Source: Fulvia fulva (Eukaryota; Ascomycota; Dothideomycetes; Mycosphaerellales; Mycosphaerellaceae). Taken from it: a stretch of 64,000 nt of DNA. Positions within the stretch are counted from its first letter, which is position 1, and every line of letters begins with the position of its first letter. A model generated the notes under the pieces. That model was not told where the DNA came from and searched no databases. It saw nothing but the letters and a program-made list of their open reading frames with translations. A program made the translations under genes and the position numbers. Shown here in pieces: positions 22,075 to 33,280 of the stretch. Where the stretch lies: positions 8,866,001 through 8,930,000 of the forward strand of contig NC_063012.1 in the NCBI RefSeq assembly GCF_020509005.1, in the 5' to 3' direction.

Positions 22075-23208
22075 CGTGTGCGCAGACGAGGTTATTACTC
22101 GATCAGGCGATGCACATTATAGTAGACTCGTGGAGGCATCGTGAACATGCAGCTAGATCTCTAGCTTTGGCCAAGAATAAAAACGACGGTGTTGTCAGGG
22201 GCAACGCTCCCTTTGCCGGGAGCCGAGAGCGAGATGTTGTCGAGCTCATTTATTACTTCGCCTTCACACCTTCATCTTCTCCACATGTTCCGGCCAACAA
22301 TGGTCATACACTGTCATTACCCATGGCGACATCGAGACCAGAAATTTATGTGGTGTGACACTGCAAATACAGAAGTCAAGTCTTGTGCGAGCGCTATGCC
22401 GTTCACATCCCAGCGTTGGTTTGATCCCTAGCACATGCCTTCCGGCGGCTGTGTTCCTGCAGTCACGCTCGAAGGAGATGACATTTAACTCGCGGCGTCC
22501 AATAATTGCTGTTCACAGTCGTGTTCATGAAAGTGATGCGCTTGCCCCTTCGAAGCACGCACAGTTGTTAGAGCCCTCAACCGCGACACTCATGTGGCGA
22601 CTGCCCGGCTGTTGAAGTATATGCATAGACCTGATCGCGGCAGTAAGAGTGTGCTCACTGTTCAGACCTGAAAGTGCTGCGTTTGAGTAGGGCACCATAC
22701 TGAGCAAGTTGCAGTCGCATACCCCGAGGTCTACTCCCACCGAATACTCGCGTGGCACATCTCGTTGTTCATCAGCTGCGAGATCCTGGGAGGATGCAAT
22801 GCCTGTAAGATCGGCTCCGCATTGCGCGACCCGACGAAGAGCTGTGTTTGACGATCGTGCTCTGCTCTAGCTTGTGTCAGAACCATGGTCATGGCCACGT
22901 TGTGTCTGGTGGCACCGGCCGTGAGAGACGAATGACTTGTCTGCTGTGCCACTTTCATTATGACTCATGAGGTAGGCTGCTTTCATGAAGAAGATGCGAT
23001 TTGGGGTGCGCATGGAAGATCTAATAGTATTTAAACCCCGCTCACATCGGTGAGTTTCGCCAAACACCCGCTGTCTATTCGTTGTCGCAGCACAGATGCA
23101 GAAATGCGCCGACAGGATAACTTCCAAAAGATGCTTTGTATCAACTGTGGCTCGAATGCACGATGTCAAATCGAGGATTATCTCGAGCCAAGCACACTAG
23201 CATAGCGT
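22075..23208. other. Intergenic, about 1.1 kb
   Basis: No supported gene. It contains the SIN cdc14 promoter and the 3' flank of the P450 gene. A TGACTCA heptamer near 22969 matches the Gcn4/CpcA consensus but is not adjacent to an amino-acid gene. Confidence 0.4.
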
Positions 23209-24990
23209 TCATACTGCCAATGGAACTGCTTTCTCTGCGAACGCCGCTCGATCTGCTTGATCCTGAGCATCTGTAGCCTTCCAATTCTGTACAATTTCTG
23301 CTGCGCGACCAGCGCTCCGTGGTTCGAATGCCATCTCGAATGGATCAGGTTTGATGATGAGAAGCGAGTTCGACTTGTCCAAGGCCGGCCAGATGGGTTG
23401 ACCATTCTTGTCCGGTTTCTTGCCTATGTTGAAACCCCAAAGAAGGCCTCCACATGCCACTACGGTCTCGTCTCTCGTCACGGACTGTCCCAGGCAAGCT
23501 CTTTGTCCCCATCCGAACGATGTCATGCCCATGATCGTTGGAAATTGAGTCAAAGGCTCCTGGAAAGTAGGCCAGCCAGCCTCAAGCCATCGCTCAGGTC
23601 GGAAGTTCTCCGGGTCTGGGTATTTGACGGGATTGCGCATGAACGCACTGCAATGGTGCATTAGTATATGCGACAAGGGCACAGTGGACAGAATACTCAC
23701 ATATCGAGAGGTAGGATACGAGACCCTTTGGGAATCATGTAGCCCTCGTAGAAACCATCAGCCTCGGCTTCGTGCGCGACTCCTGTAGGAACATTTGGCT
23801 TCCATCGCATAGTCTCTTTGATGCATGCGCGCAGAATTGGCAGATTTGGCATGTCCGTTAGTTCAGGCATGCGTCCGCAGCATGCTTCATCAATCTCCTG
23901 CTGGCACTTCTTCTGCCATTCTGGATGGTAGACCATGGCAAGGAGGAAGTAGTACAGCGGACCAGCCACAGTGAACACTCCGACAAGTGCCATCATACCC
24001 AACGCAGAGGATGCTTCGTAATCGCCCGACAGACCGCCTGTCCTAGTGCCTTCGAGATAAGTGTTTGTCCAGGAGGGTCGGGCTTGGCCCTTTGCTCTGG
24101 AGTCGCGCACTTGGTGAAGACGATCCATCCACCATGCTTGCTGTATATCGTGACGCTTTCTTTCCGCGATCTTCCAGGGATTTATCGGCTCTGGCAGATA
24201 GTCCCACAGGGGAGTAATGACGTTAGTGATGGGACCAGCAGGCGACATCTGAGTCAACAGACCCCAAGCACTAGGTGTCATGTATTCGCTGTGGCTTGGG
24301 TCGTCCCACGTAAGATGGCACATGACCTTGGAAGCCATGTCTTCCAGGGAGAAAATGAAATCATCCGGATTCTCGAGAAGTCGGGCGAGCCATCGCTTAG
24401 TCTCATGGTACATTACACCGTAGTAACGAGCGTTTGTAGCTTCTGTGAGATAGGCGTGAGCAAACTTCCGCTGACGTGCCCAGTACTCTAGTCAAGTATT
24501 AGCAAACGCGACGGCACCTGTTCTTCGCGTACATACGGTTCTTGCCCATGAGAGGAAGATACTCCATTGTCCCAGTGGAGCTTTTTGAGTCGAACAGCGA
24601 CTTCATCTCAGGACGGTCGGAGAAGATCCTTGCCTGCTTTACCAGAATGTCTTCGGCCACTTTCTCATCTGAAATGATAATAAAGTTGGCGCCCAACATC
24701 TTCGTGCGGTACAGTGGACCATAGATGTTGGCCCACTCGTGAAACTTTGTCCACATCTTCTCGATGGGAAGATCGTGAATTCTGCCGACCTGTCGAGGTT
24801 GACGCGATCAGCTTGAGATTATGTCAAGTTGTAATCTTTCGAGGAAACATACCCATGGTATCAGTGTTGGCCCGGGAGGCTCGGTCGACTTGTTCTTCCA
24901 GGCATGCGTGGACCGAGCAGCGTTGAGCAGAGTAAGTAGACCAAAGCCAACCAGCGCGACCACCGCGACGATAAGTGTAAGCGTCTGCAT
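23209..24990 (-). CDS. Cytochrome P450 monooxygenase with atypical I-helix
   Basis: The exons on the minus strand are 24990-24853, 24789-24537, 24487-23701 and 23647-23209, giving 538 residues with all phases closing. The frame extends upstream only by a GTG, so ATG 24990 is the start. An N-terminal membrane anchor (LTLIVAVVALVGFGLLTLL) and Pro-rich hinge (EPPGPTLIPW) precede the catalytic body. Near the C-terminal half are the ExxR motif in IKETMRW, the NFRPERW segment, and the haem loop FGWGQRACLG with Cys444 as the iron ligand. The I-helix oxygen-activating motif is unusual: GVFTV replaces the usual G-x-D/E-T-T, so position 302 is Phe. It resembles fungal secondary-metabolism P450s; the substrate is unknown. 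It points away from the FAD monooxygenase gene 1.9 kb away. Confidence 0.88.
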
Positions 24991-26849
24991 GGTCACCAGG
25001 AGATGCCCCAGTATCCCTAGCTGTTCAGCAGGGCGTTAAAGATCAGCTACTCTTACGAGGGATAGAGTGAAAAGTTGCAAGTCAAGAGCGAAACGAGTCG
25101 AAGACGTCGGTCAAGACCCAAACCAGCGCAGCAGAGGTGGTTCAAGTGTACTTCAACGTTGGGAGGGGACTCTAGCTGCGTGCAAGCGAATGCACATCCT
25201 GGCGATTGAGCTTACTCCATCTTACAACGGTCTGTGGCGGTCCTTAGAATGCTGGTGCATGTTGCTGCAGTCCGCTGGGAGGCTCCGTTGCGACATTCTC
25301 TATCGCCGAACGTGACTTCAGCCGTAGAGATCCACTCATGCGGGAAGCGCCCAGTTTTGGGTCCCACACACATTCCCAAGATTTGGACCGCAGATCGCCG
25401 TTCGCGAGCTTGTTTTGCGTTGTGATCAAGTCGACCCCATCTTTCGTAGAGCCTTGTCCTAGCGACGGACACGTTGGAGAGCCGGCCTGCAGACCTAAAC
25501 AAGATGTTAGATTGACGATTGGCAACACAGCACGATAGCGCTAGCTGTTACATGCAGCCGTCCGCACTGCTTGCATCTACATCAGTATGCGAAAGACTCC
25601 GTCTGGCCATCGACATGCTCTACAGTGGCGTCAACAAGAGCAAAGCAAAGCTATCTGCATGCCGAATGCCGCAACATGAGGTTGGCGGGTACAAGAGCCT
25701 ATCCTCAGCGGCTAGCGAGGGAGCAACCTAATTCTGAACGGTCTAGCAGTACCCATCATGATTGTCGTTTTATAGACATGCAGCATCGGTAGCTACGGCA
25801 GCGTGTCAAGACACGGGACGGGCTTTCGGAGCCACATAATTGAGGTGTACTGCAGCGACAGTCATTGACGGTTACGACGAGAATGCAGCTTCCCGTGGTC
25901 AGTTTGCCTTGTAGTAGACGTCCAGGTTGAGAGCCTGCCTGAGACCACGTGGTGGTAGCAATGCCTTCAGAATTCCGCTGTGGAAGCCAACATTCGGCAC
26001 GTTGTCCGCTATCTCTGGCCACGGCGGTCCTGCTGCTGCGACAGTTGATTTCCGCACGGCTCGGGACCGAACACGTCTCGCTGTAGCATCTGAAACACTC
26101 TGTTGTGATGCAATCATGCAGCACCTGGTAGCCTGCAGCATGTGTTACTATCGCATTATCGTTGTCCTCCCGGAGGAGCGTCCGACTGATCCGTCATCCA
26201 TGACGTCCTGACTCGCGACTGTCGCATGGGTGGCATATGGGAGTCGCCCTGGCAAGTGGTGGAGTCTGGCGGACGCAGAGCACTTTCCGTGGTCTCATAG
26301 CGGTGGTGGGCGTGCGGCGGTACGCGAGAACAAGGTTTAAGGACCATGTCGCTCCGCGATTTCGGCCCCCCCACCGGCAGCCAGCTCCGACGATGGTCAC
26401 TGCGATACCCGTCCTTCGCGCTCTCCCTCACGGCTTGCTCCTGCACACGTCAGGAACAGGACATCATCGTGCTATTCCTGGCAGCGTGAGTATGCCTGGA
26501 GCGGTCGCCAGTCGCGACGGCGTTCGGTCAGCTCGGTCCCTTGCACGCTCCCGAGGGCATAGACTCTCTTTGTGCGGCGGGGGGTGGCTCGACTCGCCGT
26601 CAATGGCACTGCTGTACGCCGGCCGACTGCACGTTGACAACATTTCGACCCAATGCAGGAGCACTATTCTCCGACGACCCTTGGGTCACGCTTGTACTGG
26701 CCGGTGGTTGTTGAGCCGATCAACGACCCATGATGGAGCCTTTATGTGTACGGTCCGTACTGCACATATCGACTTTCCTTCTCCCCAGCTCTTTGCTTCA
26801 ACAATCAGAACATCCCTCTTGTTGACCTAGTCACAGCACGCACGTCAAA
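24991..26849. other. Long divergent spacer between P450 and FAD monooxygenase
   Basis: About 1.86 kb separates two divergently transcribed oxidoreductase genes. Open frames inside (for example 26237-26830) have no domain and no coding-like composition. It probably holds two promoters; no gene is supported. Confidence 0.4.
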
Positions 26850-28322
26850 ATGGCCGTCGACGGTGTGGATCCAAAGCCACTGGGCTCTTATCCTTCAAGC
26901 GGCATAGATGTGCTTGTCGTCGGCACTGGACTGGCTGGCTTGACTGCGGCGGTGGAATGCATCAGGAAGGGCCACAAAGTGCGCGTACTAGAACGATATG
27001 CAACAATCAATACCCAGGGCGATATGTACTTCATGGGCCTGAGCGCCACACGCTTCTTCAAGCACTGGCCTGAGATGAAAGCAGAGTACGACTCTATTGG
27101 ACTCCACAATGCCTGGATCGAGACCTTCAAGCACAGCGGCGAGCAGATGATTCCCCCTCTTTCTGTTGCCGAACGTCTGCGGGATGCCGGCCTGGACCCA
27201 AACACTCCTCCCGGCACCTTCCAGATGCGACCTTTGATCTATCAGATGTTCGTCAGGCAAGTCGAGAAGCTAGGTGTGGACATTGAGTTCAACAGGCGAG
27301 TGGTGGACTATTTCGAGCATGAAGCGACTGGCAAGGGCGGCTGTATCACCGATGATGGCAAGCGATACGAGGCAGATGTGGTGATCGCGGCAGATGGAGT
27401 GGGATCGAAGTCGCAGAAGCTCGTTGGCGGACAGGTTCGCGCAAGGTCATCAGGTCGTGCTATGTGGCGCGCCGCGTTTCCAATCGAGCACCTCGATAAG
27501 GATCCGGAGGTGAAGGAGTTCTTCAAGATGGTTGGACCTGAAGGCGACAACCCAGTCGTCCGAACGTTCCTCGGTCCTGGCACCTATGCTCTTACGTTGA
27601 CACGTGCCGAGACTCAGATCTGGATCATGAACCACAATGCTACCAACTCGTCCGCAGAGAATTGGAACAACAAGATCGACTCCCAGGAAGTCCTCGACCA
27701 GATGGATGAAGGCGTTGGCTCGAAGCCATGGGCACCGATCTTCAAGAAGCTTGTGAAGTGTACACCACCCAAGACAATCGTCAATTTCGAGCTTCTGTGG
27801 CGCGACCCACAGCCCAGCTGGACTTCTCCAAATGCCCGCGTGATCCAGATCGGCGACGCAGCACACTCCTACCTCCCTGCCTCAAGCAATGGCGCAACTC
27901 AAGCCATCGAGGACGCCGTATCACTGGCATCATGCCTCCAGATCGCCGGCAAAGACAACGTCGCCGAAGCCGTCCGCTCGCATATCCGCTTCAGATTCAT
28001 TCGAACCTCGTGCGCACAGAAGCTTGGTTTCTCCAACGCAGAGCTGCTGCAGGAGACCGATTGGGATAAGGTGAAGCTGGACCCTCGTCGTGCTCAGCCA
28101 AAGCTGCCGAAATGGGTGTGGTGCCACGATCCGGAAAAGTACACGTACGAAAACTACCACCGGAATGTCGAAAACATGAAGGCTGGAATCAAATTTGACG
28201 ATTCGGATGTCCCACCCAACTTCCCACCCGGATACAAGTACGAGCCCTGGACGATAGACTGGATCATGGACTGTATGTACAAGGGCGTAGCTGTCGATCT
28301 CGGACCAGGTCAATGGGAGTAA
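26850..28322 (+). CDS. FAD-dependent monooxygenase, salicylate hydroxylase-like
   Basis: This is a single-exon protein of 490 residues. It is a group A flavoprotein hydroxylase of the PHBH fold. The dinucleotide-binding GxGxxG appears as VVGTGLAGLTAAV near residues 23-35. The DG motif reads VVIAADGVGS near 178, and the GD motif reads IGDAAHSYLPASSNGATQAIED near 330. The C-terminus (PPNFPPGYKYEPW) is the short type found in fungal salicylate hydroxylase-like enzymes. Such enzymes hydroxylate aromatic or polyketide substrates with NAD(P)H and oxygen. No PKS, NRPS or terpene cyclase lies in the window, so it need not be part of a classical cluster. It may act with the divergent P450, which is inference. 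Confidence 0.85.
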   Translation: MAVDGVDPKPLGSYPSSGIDVLVVGTGLAGLTAAVECIRKGHKVRVLERYATINTQGDMYFMGLSATRFFKHWPEMKAEYDSIGLHNAWIETFKHSGEQMIPPLSVAERLRDAGLDPNTPPGTFQMRPLIYQMFVRQVEKLGVDIEFNRRVVDYFEHEATGKGGCITDDGKRYEADVVIAADGVGSKSQKLVGGQVRARSSGRAMWRAAFPIEHLDKDPEVKEFFKMVGPEGDNPVVRTFLGPGTYALTLTRAETQIWIMNHNATNSSAENWNNKIDSQEVLDQMDEGVGSKPWAPIFKKLVKCTPPKTIVNFELLWRDPQPSWTSPNARVIQIGDAAHSYLPASSNGATQAIEDAVSLASCLQIAGKDNVAEAVRSHIRFRFIRTSCAQKLGFSNAELLQETDWDKVKLDPRRAQPKLPKWVWCHDPEKYTYENYHRNVENMKAGIKFDDSDVPPNFPPGYKYEPWTIDWIMDCMYKGVAVDLGPGQWE

Positions 28323-28652
28323 ATGTCGCGTGGCGATACCGACAGGTGATGGCATGAAGTTGTCAAAGCGTGTATGGCGTTGGGGTAGCGAGCTTCAGAT
28401 AAAGTTGAATCATTGTCATTAACATGATTGATCATTCATTGCTTAGCCATCACGCTTGTGCAGCATCCTGCTGCGATGGCACCTAACCGTGCAGAACAAA
28501 AAGGCTGCAATCCAAGTGCAGATGCCACCCCGGCCAAAGCAGAGAAACAGCTCTGCGTGACCCATACTAAGTCAGCCACCAACGCCTCGCCATGAGCATT
28601 CCCCCAAAAACATCAATATCAACATGGTCCACAGATCAGTGTGAACGAAGAG
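28323..28652. other. Tail-to-tail spacer
   Basis: This 330-base region lies between the converging FAD monooxygenase and CDC14 genes. It presumably holds both polyadenylation regions. No gene is seen. Confidence 0.5.
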
Positions 28653-30762
28653 CTAGGAACTCTTGTGCGCCCGAACGCCCTGAGTGCCAACGCTGCCGAC
28701 CCGACCGCTGGTTTTGCGCACGCTGGTCTTGCCCTCTGTGCTGCGACGAACTGGCGACGACCGCTTGCCGACACTAAGCGCGCCAATGCCATTGCCGCTC
28801 TTTGCGCTCGGTGTTCGCGGTGGTCGGGTTCGGCTCGCCATGCGGTCGTTGGTCGGCATGTCGTTCTCATCCACCGTCTCAGGTCGATTCTCTGAGTCAC
28901 TCCCATCGGTCGGAACGTCCCACTTCGTGGTTGTGGTGGTGGTCGTAGTGCAAGAGACTGCCCTCCTCTTGCCGCTGCGGCTTACTGGCGACTGACTGGC
29001 CTTGCGCCCAAGCATTCGCAGAGCGCGCTCATCCTCACTCTCTGTTCGTTGTGCGCTCACAACCTCAGCATCGACTTTGGCCGCGAAAGGCTGATTTTCG
29101 GTCATGATCCCCCTACCTCCATAGACCTTGTTCGTCTTTCTTGGTTGTCCCGGAGTTGGCGCTGGCAGATTCTCATCAGCAACACCCAAGCTGCCCTTCA
29201 GGTCATCGGCGTAAGAGTTCGAAGTGGGCGCGCCTTCGTTGTTAGTAATTTCACCCAGTGCTCGCCGAGGACTGACAGCATGGCGGTCACCGTTAGGAGG
29301 CGTGAATGTCTGGCCATTGCTGGCGAGTCGTCGGCTACTAGACTGCTGCAACCTGGTTGGTGTTGCGGGCTGCACAGTGGCCATGATCTTCTCCCGCATA
29401 GTGTCTTCGAACCACCACTCCCGGAAGGTGCCCTGATTCAGATGTAGCCAATGCTGTTGAGGGCCCACAACCATTCCTGGCCTCATGAAGCGCATGAAAG
29501 CAATCACCTCATTTGCTGTGAAGCCATATCGGTAGACAAGGTAGGCGCCAATGAGGCATCCGGTGCGGCCTAGTCCAGCCTTGCAGTGTACCGCGATTCC
29601 CTTGTGTTTGTCGTTGATTGTCGAGTGCGCCAAGTTGACAAACTTCTTGACCAGGTTCAGAGGTGGACATGTGCCGTCGTCGAAGATCATGTCCAAGTGC
29701 TTGATACCGAGCGCGGTAAAGTAGCTGGGCGAGTAAAGCTCCGAGTTTAGTCGCACTACCAGGCCGATGCTGCGTTCGGCAAAGTGCACAAGTACGTTCT
29801 TGAACGGGGTTGGGAGACTCTTGTCGCGTTGCACGGCCGAGATCGATCGTGGGAGCTGCGCGTATGCAGGATCGGACGGCGGAATAATGTGTGTAGGTTG
29901 GTGTTGTGGCGATGCAAACGCCAGGAAGTCTGGCGACACCCAGTTGAAGTCGCCCATGTCCACGCGCTCGTACTTCTCGTACTCTTCCAGGCTGAACTCC
30001 TTAAGTCCCACCAGGCCTTCCTCTTTCGCCTTCCAGACACCATAAACAACATCCTGGATGGTGAGGGAGTAGTCTGCTTGACTGTAGCCGGCATCGCGGA
30101 ATGGCATGCACGGTGGGTCCATCTGTGCGATCGGTGCAAGCGCAAGATGCGGTGGCCAGTTCTGGATCAGGACCATATAGGTGGCAAGAATGCAGGCTGC
30201 ATTCGCTCGGCCTGCAGAGAGTCAGAGTAGCACTGTACTGGTTTCGAATATCATCACTCACTTCTCGAGTCTGCGCTGCTCCAGAACACTACTGCCCGAT
30301 TCTCGTTGTCTGGGTGACCAAGCACCTCGTGCAGCTGTACTGCGAACCGGTACAGGTGGCCAATGTGAAGCGGACCAAAGTCTGCGTGGAAGGCATTGTA
30401 GAGGAGGCTGCGGTCGATGGAGAAGTAGAAAGGTGGCGCGGATGGAGTGGTCGGTACGCTCTGTGGTCCAGCTTGCGCTCGCGATGATCGCTTATTCGGC
30501 GAGCGGCTGCTCTGCTTCGCCGGGTATGGGAACGGCGTGTTCTCGTCTGGGGCGTGGGTGTAAGATGCGAGGTACAGACGGTCTGTGTAGTGTAAGATAT
30601 ACATGTCAGCGATGTGCGGTCCAGCGTAGCAATGCGGCGAAACAACGCTTCGTCGTCGTCGTTGTTGTTATGATGCATCATACCTTGAATGTACTCGATC
30701 ACCTGCCCGAAGCTGGTCACAGAAGGCACCTCCGCCTGGCTGGAGCGGGCATGATGAGGCAT
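28653..30762 (-). CDS. CDC14: Cdc14-type dual-specificity protein phosphatase
   Basis: The exons on the minus strand are 30762-30684, 30582-30262 and 30211-28653, giving 652 residues with phases closing. The N-terminal non-catalytic phosphatase-like domain includes FYFSIDRSLLYNAFHADFGP. The catalytic domain carries the P-loop HCKAGLGRTG with Cys nucleophile and Arg. Downstream are GFTANEVIAFMRFMRPGMV and a long disordered basic tail. Cdc14 removes phosphates from CDK sites (pSer-Pro), reversing CDK action at mitotic exit. In filamentous fungi it also affects septation and development. The tail carries Ser-Pro and Lys/Arg-rich stretches, plausible CDK and nuclear-import sites, and a run of eight Thr. 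The SET-domain gene starts divergently about 485 bases away. Confidence 0.93.
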
Positions 30763-31247
30763 GTCAGCCTCTGGTAGTGCCTTCCTGAGGATCTTCGATG
30801 CTCAGTAGTTCTTGCAGTCCAATTCACAGTGAGTGCGCAACGGATCGACTCGAGCTTCAATGCTGGTGTGGTCGCGTGCCGGGGATGCGATGTCGAAGTA
30901 AATAATGCAGTAGCTGAGATCAGGTGGTAGGGCGATCCGGGCAACCCAATGCTACTCAAACAGAGCACGATGCTATCGGCGCAAGTGCACGTAGTTGATG
31001 AAGCAGTCGAACAATGATAGAGGATGAGGAGGTGCTCTCGGTGTTGTCAGAGCTTCGACAGATGTTGTTGTTGTGTGCAAATCACTCTGACGACGATGCT
31101 AGTCCGGATTCAGTGTCCATTCCAAAACATGCGAGCTCGGGCCTTTTCTGCACGCGCTAGCACGTGTCTACGCAACTCTCTTTCTTCGCGACTTCCAGGC
31201 TTTCAACTTTTTCCATCATCGTCTGTACAACTCTCCTTCGCGGCATC
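30763..31247. other. Divergent promoter, CDC14 / SET gene
   Basis: A frame from ATG 31014 reads MIEDEEVLSVLSELRQMLLL before meeting a TAG, in the same frame as the SET gene. It may be a first exon of that gene joined by an unresolved intron. Otherwise this is the shared promoter. Confidence 0.35.
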
Positions 31248-33280
31248 ATGCTCATCAAGCGTGGCAAGGCCGAGGGGTGGCTCCATCTGGACATTGAGGG
31301 AGTCACAACATGGGCAACCGCCAGCGGTATCGGCTTCACCAATGCATCTCCCAAAATTGTGCCTGGAAGAGGCATCGGCCTTGTCACCGACCGTAATCTC
31401 GACTACTCGGAGTCTGGTAAACCCCTGGAAATACTGAAGATCAGCGAAGACCTTGTCCTATCAGTGGAGGCAGTAAAACAGCAGGCTCAGTTTGATCGAG
31501 ACTTTCGAGAAGTTCTAGACAGTCTTGCCGATTTTGGACAGACCCCAAGAGGTGCAATACTCACCTTCCTTCTCTTCCAAGCGTCTGTATCTTGCCCATA
31601 TCTCCCCGGTCGTGTCGGCGTACATACGCCATTCACAGAGTAAGTGACAGAGCTTCACCTACGTCGAAGTGCTGGATCTGCACAGAGCCTTGACACGTCA
31701 GAAAGTGGTATCGTTTGCATAGCTGCACCGAGTTGTGCTGAAGCATGCGTGCTGGGCTCTTCTCAGTCCTAGCATCTGGCTAGATCTAAGCTATCGAGAC
31801 AACCCTTCAACGTGTCAAGACTCTGTGACCAGTGCAAACCCGTTTCATACTATTCAGACGGCTTACCTGATCGATGACAGCTACGTCAAGACATTGCCGT
31901 GTGAGCTGTTACCTACCTTTTGGAACCCTCCAGAACGGCAACTACTTGTTGGTACAACCCTGGCTCCCGCAGTGACATCGAAGCTCAAGAGCCTGGAACT
32001 AGAATATGACCAGCTCTGCTCATCTGTAGCCAAGACTCGCTGGTATCAGCTGGTGCAAGATCACATCGATCTGGATGACTGGATGCAAGTTGATGCCATG
32101 TTCAGGTCACGAGCGCTCGACTTCTATGGTTCTTGCATGATTCCTGGCATGGACCTTGCTAGTCATGCCGCAGGCGACAGCACAAATGCATTCTACGATC
32201 GAGCAGATGAGTAAGACTCCACCTAAGTGGCTGCCACTTAGGTCGCGCTAACACTATTGCTCTCGCAGTAAGTACTATCTGTGGTTATTGGAAGACAAGA
32301 ACCTCCCGTTAGGCCACGAGGTCAGCATAACGTATGGGGACGAGAAAGGCGCCTGCGAGATGCTATTCTCCTATGGCTTTCTGGACCCCGAGATGGAGAC
32401 GGCAGAGACATTGTTCTTGAGCTTGAAGATCCCAGACAATGATGTGGCCAAGACTGCGAAGATGAAGGTATGTTCAGTCCTAGGGACAAATATTGTCGGC
32501 CTGAGGCCTGGCAGAGGGCCCTGGTGCGTCTGCGTTCCGTCCCGCTGACTTCGACATAGGTCGCTGGTTGTGCCCCGGGCTTCAAGATCATCGATACTCC
32601 CTCGAGCACCAAATCAAATGCTTCAGCTGAAGCCGCGGAAGCAGAGTCAACATCAACAAACAGCAACGAACCGCCAGTGGGTGGTATCGATTGGCAAGGC
32701 AACTTCATCTGGCTGCTTTGTGTCAGCAAAGATGAAGGGCTGCGCTTCGAGCTTGCCAGGACAATTGACGGCGAGGAAGAAATGCGGGCTATTTTCGTTG
32801 ACCGTGAGTTGACGGGGGCCGACGACTTGCGACACGCGCTCTCACAATCCGAATTATGGCCAGTGTACAAGCTACGTGCGATCGTGATCTTGCAGCAGCG
32901 AGTATTCGATCAGCTGCAGATCTTGTACAGCACTCAGGAGGAGGTCGAAGCTGTGCTCCACGGTGACGCATCTAGCGTTAGAGAAGCGCCATACCAGCAG
33001 GCCATGAAGCTGAGAAGTCTTGAATTCGAGCTTCTCGAAAAGGCGTATGAGGAATTTGAGCGACAGGTGAGTCCGTTCTTACACTGGGACCTGGTTATAT
33101 GTGAAGTTATGCGAGCTGATGGATGCCGCGCGCGGATGTACCATCATACTGAGGGCATCAAGCTTAAGTGTTGGACCTTGATGGTAATAAGGCTGACATT
33201 CTGAACAGAAGCTTGAACTGGCCGAATCTTCTGTTGTTCAAAAACACCTGGCCTCAATGACCGGGGATCAGTCTACCTAA
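31248..33280 (+). CDS. SET-domain protein methyltransferase, LSMT-like
   Basis: The exons are 31248-31639, 31881-32210, 32269-32467, 32560-33066 and 33209-33280, giving 499 residues with every phase closing. The first intron is 241 bases and might hide another exon; a further upstream exon at 31014 is possible. The split SET domain of the Rubisco-LSMT type is visible. GRGIGLVTDRNL lies near the start, then YVKTLPCELLPTFWNPPERQLLVG, then the core segment PGMDLASHA. The SAM-pocket tyrosine region reads VSITYGDEKGACEMLFSYGF. The usual NH pair of the core is SH here (Ser225-His226). The C-terminal half is helical, as in the substrate-binding domain. It probably methylates a lysine on a ribosomal or other protein; the target is unknown. 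Confidence 0.78.

Noticed and set aside
22966..22972. TGACTCA as a functional CpcA/Gcn4 site
   Set aside because: It lies in the 3' flank of the P450 gene, far from an amino-acid biosynthesis promoter; a heptamer is expected by chance in 64 kb.
26237..26830. 197-residue plus-strand ORF between P450 and FAD monooxygenase
   Set aside because: Composition is Arg/Ser/Thr/Cys-rich with no domain or plausible splice partners; treated as promoter DNA.
21134..28322. Classical secondary-metabolite cluster
   Set aside because: P450 and FAD monooxygenase are present but no PKS, NRPS, terpene cyclase or pathway-specific regulator lies next to them.
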